From positions 1-9,773 of the forward strand of contig CAMOIU010000077.1 in assembly GCA_946616295.1 (NCBI GenBank): DNA of 9,773 nt, read 5' to 3'. This document shows positions 1-6,800 of this stretch, piece after piece. The stretch comes from CAG-791 sp002392385. Lineage in GTDB: Bacteria; Bacillota; Clostridia; Lachnospirales; Lachnospiraceae. A program made the translations under genes and the position numbers. Positions within the stretch are counted from its first letter, which is position 1; every line of letters starts with the position of its first letter. The notes below the pieces were generated by a model, which saw nothing but the letters and a program-made list of their open reading frames with translations, was not told the DNA's origin and did no database searches.

Positions 1-1
1 G

Positions 2-23
2 TGGCCCTCCCCAGTGTGGGCCA
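2..23. other. Short hairpin at the window edge
   Basis: TGGCCC and GGGCCA form a perfect 6 bp inverted repeat around a 10-base loop. No T-run follows on either strand within the visible sequence, so I do not call it a terminator. It lies just before the tandem repeat array and may belong to whatever lies to the left of the window. Confidence 0.4.
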
Positions 24-31
24 ACGCGGCT

Positions 32-387
32 AAGTCACCCCGCTCAGGAGCAGGAGGTTTCCTGGGATGAGTTCCGATCTCGTTAAGTCACCCCGCTCAG
101 GAGCAGGAGGTTTCCTGGGATGAGTTCCGGTCTCGTTAAGTTACCCCGCTCGGCCGTAGGAAGCTTCGCGGGATGAGTTCCGTCTTGCGAAGTCACCCCG
201 CTCGGACGCAGGAAGCTTCGCGGGATGGGTTCCGTCTTGCGAAGTCACCCCGCTCGGACGCAGGAAGCTTCGCGGGATGAGTTCCGATCTCGTTAAGTCA
301 CCCCCGCTCAGGCGCAGGAAGCTTCGCGGGATGAGTTCCGTCTTGCGAAGTCACCCCGCTCAGGCGCAGAAGGCTTCCTGGGATGAG
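32..387. repeat. Array of seven 52-53 bp tandem repeats with hairpin potential
   Basis: Seven head-to-tail units start at 32, 85, 138, 190, 242, 295 and 348, each opening with AAGTCACCCC or a close variant (unit 3 has AAGTTACCCC). The seventh decays after about 387. Unit lengths of 52 or 53 bp are not multiples of three, so the array is not coding. Units 1-2 carry CAGGAGGTTTCCTG in the middle, while units 3-6 carry CAGGAAGCTTCGCG. The tail is either GATCTCGTT-like or GTCTTGCG. Across each unit junction the minus strand can pair GCGGGGTGACTTC with GAACTCATCCCGC (for example 168-201 and 326-359) with one G-U pair and one C-C mismatch. On the plus strand the same arms have A-C and G-G mismatches, so the minus-strand transcript folds better. 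There are no unique spacers, so this is not CRISPR. Its function is unknown. Confidence 0.9.
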
Positions 388-473
388 AGTTACAGCCTTC
401 AGTTAACCCGGGCCTGAATCAGAGGCCCATTTCAAATCCCGGTCGCATGGGACGGTTCCCTGCGTAGCCTGCC
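388..473. other. Non-coding stretch with two small hairpins
   Basis: No gene is seen here. GGGCCT (410-415) and AGGCCC (423-428) form a 6 bp inverted repeat with a 7-base loop. A second dyad at 445-463 pairs GCA-GGGA with TCCC-TGC around CGGT, with one bulged base. It contains GGGACGGTT, the same core as the larger repeat beside it, so it is probably a decayed copy of that element. Confidence 0.45.
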
Positions 474-514
474 CTCACACAGAGAACCGTCCCCTGTGTG
501 AGCCCCCTGTGTGA
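474..514 (-). repeat. CACACAGGGGACGGTTC hairpin repeat, left copy
   Basis: Read on the minus strand, this stretch carries TCACACAGGGG followed by a second copy running into GGGGACGGTTC. The arms CTCACACAG (474-482) and CTGTGTGAG (494-502) form a 9 bp stem. The element begins directly next to the stop codon of the lipoprotein gene. Positions 484-514 match 9645-9677 in inverted orientation over 31 bases apart from a 2-base indel. From memory, similar ACAGGGGACGGTTC hairpins are dispersed in many Clostridia and resemble REP-type elements mobilised by IS200-like transposases. That identification is not proven here. No T-run follows, so a terminator role is uncertain. Confidence 0.8.
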
Positions 515-2128
515 TTATAGGGACTTGCGGGAGGTGGCCTTGTCGTTGATCCTGGTGCCGTCTTGTTCGTCGCCGGAGGAGATGAGGTAACCGTTGCCGG
601 ACTGGAGGGTGAATGTCTCGCTTCCGGCGAAGGTGCAGGTCCAGTAGTAGCCATCGTCGCCGAAGAGGTCTTCTGTGCCGAACCAGGTCTCGCCGTAGGC
701 CTTGTTCATCTTGTAGGTTCCTGCCGGGAGCCAGATGGTCGCCTTGTTGTCTTTCTTAATGAAGACGGTAGAGACGAGGTCCTTGCCGATGTAGAGCTTG
801 ACGAAGGTGTTCATGTAGCCGGAATTGTCGATGGTCAGCTGGGTCGTGTTATTGTTGTATTTGGGGTTATGGTAGACTTCTCCGTCGGCGGGCTGTTTCT
901 GTATGCAGGCCTTGGCCTTCTCGGCCATGTTGGGGAGGTCGTCGTATTTTTTGTCCTTGATGGAATTGTAGAGGAGGTAGGCGTCGTAGTAGCTTTTTTT
1001 CTTAAAGAGGTCCTCAGCCTTGTTGTAGGTGATGTGGGCAGCGCAGTGGGTCTTGTAGTCTTTGGAATCTCTGTAGTTTTCGTTGGCAAGAGGAGTGAAG
1101 GCCTCCTCGGCAGCTGACCATTTCTTGTCCTTGAAAAGGGCACAGGCCGCCAGGTAGGAGAGGGAGTTCTCGCACTCTTTGATCTGGGCAGGAGTGTCCA
1201 GGACGTCACCGGCGCTGCGGAACATCTCGAGGGCCGCCTGAATGGTTTCGGGGTCGTCGGGGGCAGACGCAAGAAGCGCTGCGGCCTGCTGGTAGGTGAC
1301 CCAGTTCTTGCAGTAGGTATATTGTTCGTGGCAGCTCTGGCCTGTGGCGGAGGCAGTCAGCGTGTTGGAGTTTTTAAAAATGACGGCTTTGTCAATGGGA
1401 ACGGGGCCTTCTTCGGTTTCTGTGTCAGTCTCGCCTTCCGCGGCGCCCTCTGCGGCGTCTTCCCTGGTTTGTTCCGCGGCATCCTCCCGGGCTTCTTCTG
1501 TAGCTCTTTCAGGCGCGGGATCACTGCCTGCCCCGGAAGCGCCGTCCTGGGACCGCACGGCGTCGATGAGGAATTCAGAGGCATATCTGGGCGTGGTCTC
1601 GTAGGCGCGGGGGCCGTCCTCGTCTTCAATGATCAGGAAGACCTCGGGGACAGTCGTCAGTTCTTCCGGCGCGTCATCGCCGGATCCGTCGAAGTAGAGC
1701 AGGTACATGCCGGATCCTGTCTCAAAGTCTGTCCGGATGATATGGAGGTAATTCATATGGTTGATCACATCGCCCGCCTTGAAGCTCATGGAGATCGTGT
1801 TGTCCTCCCCGCGGGTGAAGGCCTGGTAGGTGTGGTGGATGTCGTCGGGGTCAACCAGCGTTATCCTGCTCCAGGCATAGGTCAGGTTGGATGCCATCTT
1901 TTCATTGTCAAAATCCCACTGAATGTAGATATCTCCGTCTTCATCCAGGGAGACACTTGTGAGGTGCATGCCCATCTTATCGTCATCGGCGGAAACAGTC
2001 CCGCCGATCCCCAGATCTTGGATGACCTTCTCCGGGCCGCTCAGGGCGGCTCCCGGAGCGCCTCCGCCGGCACAGCCGGACAGGACAGCGATGCAGAACG
2101 CGGTGATCATTGCCAGAATTCTTTTCAT
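515..2128 (-). CDS. Multidomain surface lipoprotein with TPR-like repeats
   Basis: The 537-residue protein starts with a lipoprotein signal peptide: KR, a hydrophobic stretch, then lipobox LSGC with Cys19 as the lipidation site. Residues about 33-190 form a beta-rich domain I do not recognise. Residues about 194-243 are an acidic Glu/Ala/Thr-rich linker with REDAAE twice, probably a flexible spacer. Residues about 270-410 are helical and contain SEL/TPR-like units (LFKDKKWSAAEEAF, DLFKKKSYYDAYLLY) of the kind common in Firmicute membrane proteins beside kinases. Residues about 427-515 form a C-terminal beta domain (LTIDNSGYMNTFVKLYIG, LPAGTYKM, WFGTEDLFGDD) that I recall from other Clostridial lipoproteins. 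The start is supported by GGAG (2134-2137), 5 bases before ATG. It lies downstream of the operon terminator, so it is probably a separate unit. It should face the outside of the membrane, and no enzymatic motif is seen. Its link to the kinase operon rests on position only. Confidence 0.93.
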   Translation of the reverse strand: MKRILAMITAFCIAVLSGCAGGGAPGAALSGPEKVIQDLGIGGTVSADDDKMGMHLTSVSLDEDGDIYIQWDFDNEKMASNLTYAWSRITLVDPDDIHHTYQAFTRGEDNTISMSFKAGDVINHMNYLHIIRTDFETGSGMYLLYFDGSGDDAPEELTTVPEVFLIIEDEDGPRAYETTPRYASEFLIDAVRSQDGASGAGSDPAPERATEEAREDAAEQTREDAAEGAAEGETDTETEEGPVPIDKAVIFKNSNTLTASATGQSCHEQYTYCKNWVTYQQAAALLASAPDDPETIQAALEMFRSAGDVLDTPAQIKECENSLSYLAACALFKDKKWSAAEEAFTPLANENYRDSKDYKTHCAAHITYNKAEDLFKKKSYYDAYLLYNSIKDKKYDDLPNMAEKAKACIQKQPADGEVYHNPKYNNNTTQLTIDNSGYMNTFVKLYIGKDLVSTVFIKKDNKATIWLPAGTYKMNKAYGETWFGTEDLFGDDGYYWTCTFAGSETFTLQSGNGYLISSGDEQDGTRINDKATSRKSL

Positions 2129-2179
2129 AATCTCTCCATCCCCTTTCGTATGTGCAGGGCGGTCCTGCGTTAATGGCGG

Positions 2180-2207
2180 CGGGACCTCTGTGCACAGCCT
2201 GGTCCCG
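2180..2207. promoter_or_regulatory. Operator-like dyad upstream of the lipoprotein gene
   Basis: Seven-base arms CGGGACC and GGTCCCG flank a perfect 10 bp palindrome, CTGTGCACAG, set slightly off centre. The site lies in the 220 bp gap, about 52 bp before the lipoprotein start codon and just downstream of a TATACT -10 candidate. A palindrome inside a wider palindrome fits a dimeric repressor site better than a stable RNA hairpin, because the inner palindrome has no room for a loop. No regulator is identified. Confidence 0.4.
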
Positions 2208-2226
2208 GATCAGTTCTTATGGTCTC

Positions 2227-2232
2227 AGTATA
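2227..2232 (-). promoter_or_regulatory. Candidate -10 element for the lipoprotein gene
   Basis: TATACT on the minus strand matches five of six bases of the sigma70 -10 consensus. I see no convincing -35 box 16-19 bases upstream (ACAAGG at 17), so the promoter would be weak or activator-dependent. A promoter is expected somewhere in this gap because a terminator closes the upstream operon. Confidence 0.35.
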
Positions 2233-2277
2233 GTTGGGGAGAGGGGCGGCCTTGTCTGCGCCGCGCATACAATCCGC

Positions 2278-2320
2278 AAAAAAATGCCGTGCATTCCCCG
2301 CGGGAAGAGGGATGCACGGC
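2278..2320 (-). terminator. Strong rho-independent terminator of the kinase operon
   Basis: On the minus strand, 28 bases after the half-kinase stop codon, GCCGTGCAT pairs with ATGCACGGC (9 bp). The stem continues after one mismatch with CCC/GGG. It is followed by A and then seven T residues (2278-2284). This is a textbook intrinsic terminator. It separates the regulator-to-half-kinase operon from the lipoprotein gene downstream. Confidence 0.93.
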
Positions 2321-2347
2321 GTTATCTGATCAGAGTAAAAAGGAGGG

Positions 2348-3874
2348 TCAGGGTGTCACGGGATAGGCATCGGCCCCGCTCGTACGGACGCGCCAGAGCT
2401 TTCCGTCCTGTTCGCGGTTCAGGTAGAAGATCCAGTCACCGGCGACGTTGAAGGACCCCGTTTTAGACGGCACCACCGTGTACTGGGTCTTTCCGTCTAT
2501 GGACAGCCATTCCAGCGTCTCTGTACTTCCGGACAGGAAGAAGATCCCCCCGTCCGTTACATTGAGTGAGTGGAAGCTCCCTCTTTTGAGAATCTCGGGG
2601 TCTCCGCCGCTGAGGTTCATACGGATCAGTTCGTGGCCGGTCGAGGCGTAGATCATGCCTCCGCAGATACACAGGTCCTCATAGGCGCTGCTGCTGACTA
2701 CGTCCTGGTTGCCGCCGTCAGGGTCACTCTTGCAGATGGAGTCTCCGAGATCCGGGGCCAGGTAGTAGAGACTGCCGTCCACGACCTGCAGGCAGCGGTA
2801 GGACATGGCGCCGTTGAGCTGGGTCAGGGATCCGTTCTCCGGATCGACACGGTAGAGGTAGCCGGTCCCGTCTCTGTCGTAGAGGTAGAAGGTGTTCTCA
2901 AAGATGCTGAGTTCTCCGTCCGGTCCTTCACAGACCAGGGATTCGCTGCCGGTGTCAGGATCCAGGCGCAGGACCTGTCCCTCCGCGCAGCAGAAGAGAG
3001 CACCGTCATGGAACTGGAGGCACCGCACACCGGGGATCTCGGCCAGAATACGGACTTCCTCGGTGTAAGGATCCATGCGGCAGACAGCATCGCCGGAGAG
3101 ATAGTAGACCGAGTCGGCGTCCGAGGCGGCGACAGCCCCTGTGTCTGCCTGATAGTTGCCGGGGAGGTTTCCGACAGTCGGATCATAGGAAGCGCCCCGG
3201 ATATCGATGCCTGGCGCGTCGGAAAAGCCCTGGACATAGCCCTCCGAGTAGCCGGGGGTGTATCCCCGGACGTCTCCGGACCTGCGGCCCTGCAGGGAGC
3301 CTCTCTGCCAGACCAGACGGAGCAGGCAGAGGAGGACCAGGGCGCCTGCCGCGGCGGCAAGGACCGGGACCGCCCGGCGGGCCGGATGAGTCTGCCGGTT
3401 AATGGCCCGCAGGAGAGCATCCGTGTCCTCGAACCGGTCTGCGGGGTCAAAAGCGATACAGCGGCTGATCAGATTGAAGAGGGCAGGATGTATGGAGGAG
3501 GTCTGAGCCTCCTTTTTTCTCAGCTGTCCCGTGGACATAAAGAGCATGAGCATACCCAGGGCGTAGACCTGGGCTGTCGGGGCGGAGTGGTCCGTCACAT
3601 CCAGCTCCGGAGGCATGTAAAGGTCCAGAGAGGCTTCCGACACATGGCAGTCTCCGAAACGGAACTGTCCCGCGTCATCTGCCAGTATGTTGTCCGGATG
3701 GATGCAGACATCCGGCCCTTCTTCCCGCGCCGCGCCGCGGAGCCGTTCGGAAGCGCAGAGCCTGCCTATGACAGCGAGGATCTCATGATCAGAGAGTGTC
3801 CCCTCCTCCGCGACAATCCGGGAAAGTGTGCGTTCTCCCTTGATGGAATCAAGCTGTTTATTCTTTCCGGCCAC
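2348..3874 (-). CDS. Membrane half-kinase (pseudokinase) with propeller ectodomain
   Basis: The 508-residue protein reads as a reduced copy of the kinase half of the gene upstream. Residues about 25-160 match only a kinase C-lobe: IHPDNIL stands where KPQNII lies, the HRD catalytic Asp is gone, DFG is replaced (GDCH), and PPE stands for the SPE motif. The whole N-lobe, with its nucleotide loop and Lys, is missing. It is therefore very unlikely to phosphorylate anything. One transmembrane helix (about 167-189) is followed by a GY-rich stalk (204-217) and a repeat-rich propeller (about 245-508, DUF5050/TolB-like), which should lie outside. The propeller ends LNVTDGGIFFL, FNVAGDWIFYLN and LWRVRTSG, closely matching the upstream protein, so a tandem duplication is likely. 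The start is GTG, chosen because GGAGGTGATC (ending 8 bases before it) almost fully complements the 16S rRNA tail and contains the upstream stop codon. It is the last gene of its operon. It may act as co-receptor or decoy partner (inference). Confidence 0.93.
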   Translation of the reverse strand: MAGKNKQLDSIKGERTLSRIVAEEGTLSDHEILAVIGRLCASERLRGAAREEGPDVCIHPDNILADDAGQFRFGDCHVSEASLDLYMPPELDVTDHSAPTAQVYALGMLMLFMSTGQLRKKEAQTSSIHPALFNLISRCIAFDPADRFEDTDALLRAINRQTHPARRAVPVLAAAAGALVLLCLLRLVWQRGSLQGRRSGDVRGYTPGYSEGYVQGFSDAPGIDIRGASYDPTVGNLPGNYQADTGAVAASDADSVYYLSGDAVCRMDPYTEEVRILAEIPGVRCLQFHDGALFCCAEGQVLRLDPDTGSESLVCEGPDGELSIFENTFYLYDRDGTGYLYRVDPENGSLTQLNGAMSYRCLQVVDGSLYYLAPDLGDSICKSDPDGGNQDVVSSSAYEDLCICGGMIYASTGHELIRMNLSGGDPEILKRGSFHSLNVTDGGIFFLSGSTETLEWLSIDGKTQYTVVPSKTGSFNVAGDWIFYLNREQDGKLWRVRTSGADAYPVTP

Positions 3875-3880
3875 TTCCGA

Positions 3881-3890
3881 TCACCTCCCC
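3881..3890 (-). promoter_or_regulatory. Ribosome binding site overlapping the upstream stop codon
   Basis: GGGGAGGTGA on the minus strand, continuing TC, is an almost ideal Shine-Dalgarno sequence. The TGA inside it is the stop codon of the synthase-kinase gene. It decides the GTG start of the half-kinase and implies efficient coupled translation. Confidence 0.85.
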
Positions 3891-6800
3891 GTGTACAGCG
3901 GGTGGTCGTTGGACCCGTCCGTCCGGACACACCACAGTCTGCCGCTGTCTTCTGCGTTGTGGTAGAAGACCCAGCTGCCCGCCAGGTTGAAATCCACCGC
4001 GCGGTTGGCGGTGATCCGTCTGTGGATCCTCCCGTCCTCGGAACACCGGATGATGGCGGCGTCCGAGGGATCCAGGAAGAATATCCCGCTGTCGGTCACA
4101 TTCAGCATCTCCGCCTCCGATTCTGTGAGCGCTTCAGTCTCCCCGGTCTCCGGGCTGAGACGGACCAGCATCCCGGCACTGTCCGGGCCGACGCAGCAGA
4201 GCAGGTCGGATCCCAGGGGACAGAAGCTGCGGCAGGGACCCTCCAGCAGCATGGATACCTGCCGTCCGCTGTGGTCACAGCGATACAGGGAACGGTCCTT
4301 CCCGCTGATATAATACAGATACTTCGAGTCCGTGTGCAGAGCCGCACAGTCCTCCAGGCCCAGGAGAGGAGAGGTCGTCCCCTCGCGCGGATCCAGCCGG
4401 AGCAGCCCGTCCTCTGTCAGCAGATAGAAATCCCGTCCGGATATGTAGAGCTCCCCGTCCGTCCCTTCCATGAGAACATTTCTGTCGGCTGTGTAGATCC
4501 CGGACTGTCGGAGTCTGCGGCCGGCGGTATAATACAGCCACCCGTCCGCGCAGCTGAGACCATGGGCGTTCCTGTCCTTGACAAGAGGCCTGAGATCGGT
4601 GCCGCCCAGTGTCATGCTCCAGATCCCTCCGTCTCCGGAGAAGAAGAGGAGACCCTCATTTTCCGCGGCAAAAGCCCCGCCGGGAACGGACATATTGGCG
4701 GAGACAGCACCCCTGACTTCCTCGGAGGCGGCATCGATCCTCTGAAAGACAGGGCGGGAGGCGTAGCCTTCTGTATAGCCGGCCGTATAGCCGCGGTCAT
4801 AGCCGTGCTTTTCGGAAGAATCCCGCTCTGTGAGGTAGCCCGCGCCATAGGAGACGCCCGACAGCAGCAGGATGGCCGCCGCCAGCCCGGCCGCCGCAGC
4901 CCGTCTCTTTCTGCCGGCGGCCCGCGCGCTGTCGTCCCTGCGGATGAAGGCACAGAGCTCGTCCGCACTCCGGATCCTGGCCTTGGGGTTGAAGGCGATA
5001 CACTGTTCGATCAGTTCACGGAGCCGGTTATTGACGATCTGGGCCTCAAGATCCGTACGCACCGTCCCGCCCGTGGAGAGAAACAGGAGGACGACGCCAA
5101 GAGAATACAGATCGGAAAGCGGTGTCGTCTGTTCGAAGCCGTACTGCTCCGGGGAAGCGTAGTCCAGTGTCAGGATCACGGTGGTGTCCTGACGGCGCTG
5201 CTGCTTGTGCTCCCTGGCAATACCGAAGTCGATCAGGTGTATGCTGCCGTCTCTTGCGACGATGATGTTCTGGGGCTTGATATCCCTGTGGATGACCGGA
5301 GGCGTCTGCCCGTGCAGGTAGCGGAGGATCTCCCCGATCTTCAGCGCGATCCCCAGGACATCCTGCGCGGTCAGGACCCCTTTGCCGGTGACGACATCGT
5401 ACAGGGTGCGGCCCTCCACATATTCGCGGACGAGATAATGCTTCCCGTCTCTTTCAAAGGCGTCCAGGACCTTGGGAATGCCGGGATGGTCCAGCCGCTC
5501 CAGGAGACGGGCCTCCTCGATGGCGTCTTCTTCTGTATTGTTCTGCGTCACCCTGAGCAGCACGGCCTTTCCGTCCTCCTTGCTCCGCAGAACATACAGG
5601 GCCTTTCTGCCCTCCGGATCTTTGCGCAGACAGCTCTCGATCTCATAAAGGGCAAGGAGCTCCTCCGGCAGCTTCTCCTGGGGGATCAGTTCCCGCAGGG
5701 ATTCCCGATATGCCTGCAGGAAGAGCTCCGCGTCGTCCCCACCGGACGCCGCCGGCGCCTCGGGCTCAAGGATGCGCGGAGACATGGTCCCGCTCAAGGA
5801 GCCGGTACCGGCTGACGCTGTGCCGCGGCCCGGCAGGCCGGCCGTTCTCTGACTCATTCCATTCACCTCCCGCTTCATTGTCCGCGCCGGCTTCCGGAAC
5901 CATCCGGCATAAAGCTGCGGCGTCATCAGGACAGGGACCAGTACAGCGCAGAAGAGTATGTAACCATAGGTAAAGGTCGTCGCAGTTTCCAGCCCTTTTC
6001 TCGTCATCAGGAAGACTCCCCGGTCCAGACACAGGAATGCGATAACAGGGAACAGGGGGTTAAGCTTCATATAGTTCAGCAACTCCCGCAGGCCTTCCGA
6101 AAAGCTGTAGCGCAGGTCATCGACGCTGGTCGCCGCAAAAGGCACCGTGATCGGATGGATCTTGTTGAGCAGGTACCTGCAGGCTCCGGCCAGAAAGGAA
6201 TAGGAATGCCCGATAAAAGAGACAGCGATCATGAGTGTATAGGGAACAGTCTCCGGAATACCCTCCGGCAGCCGCCGCCGCATCCATATCCCCCGGAAAG
6301 AAGGGGGCAGGATGAAACAGAACATACATAGCAGGAAGCCGGCCCACAGCAGATGGATATTGCCGAAATAGCACTCTATGAGGACCGTCGGGAACAGGAG
6401 GACCTGGTTGATCACGGAGCAGAAATACATCAGCATATAGAGCCTGTCGCAGCCGCGGATCCTGCTCCGGGACACAGTACCGTCAAAGATCATCTCAAAC
6501 AGCCCGTAGGCATATCTGTACTGCTTTCCGGTCTCCTCCGTGAAGGTGCGGCTGGCGGATTCCGTAAATTCCAGGCCCCTGAGCTGGGCGTATTTGCCGT
6601 GGTAGCCCATACTGTAGAAACAGAGCGCTTTGTCATAGTCCTCGGAGACGCGGTTCTCTGACCAGTTGCCGCATTTTTCCAGGATATCCCGGCGGAGGAA
6701 AACATTGTGCCCCACCAGGGGGACGAAGAATCCCTGCAGGGCCTTACAGGGCCAGATGTTGTGGAAGAGGTTGTTGACCTGCCGGCCGGTCGTGCCGGTG

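Noticed and set aside
32..387. CRISPR array
   Set aside because: The units abut with no unique spacers, and the variable parts are shared between units. No cas gene is visible.
474..502. Terminator for the lipoprotein gene
   Set aside because: The hairpin is well placed but has no T-run on the minus strand, and the same hairpin occurs upstream of the operon, so it is better described as a repeat.
3875..3890. Programmed read-through of the TGA between synthase-kinase and half-kinase
   Set aside because: The frames match, but the TGA lies inside an excellent ribosome binding site for the GTG start, so separate initiation is the simpler explanation.
2570..5815. A 1081-codon open frame on the plus strand
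   Set aside because: It runs antisense to the two kinase-type genes in a fixed codon phase, has no recognisable domains or ribosome site, and is explained by G+C-rich codon bias opposite two genes that share a frame.
5766..6032. Overlapping 88-codon frame across the GT-kinase junction
   Set aside because: It is a shifted frame over the linker and last membrane helix, with no ribosome site of its own and no domain.
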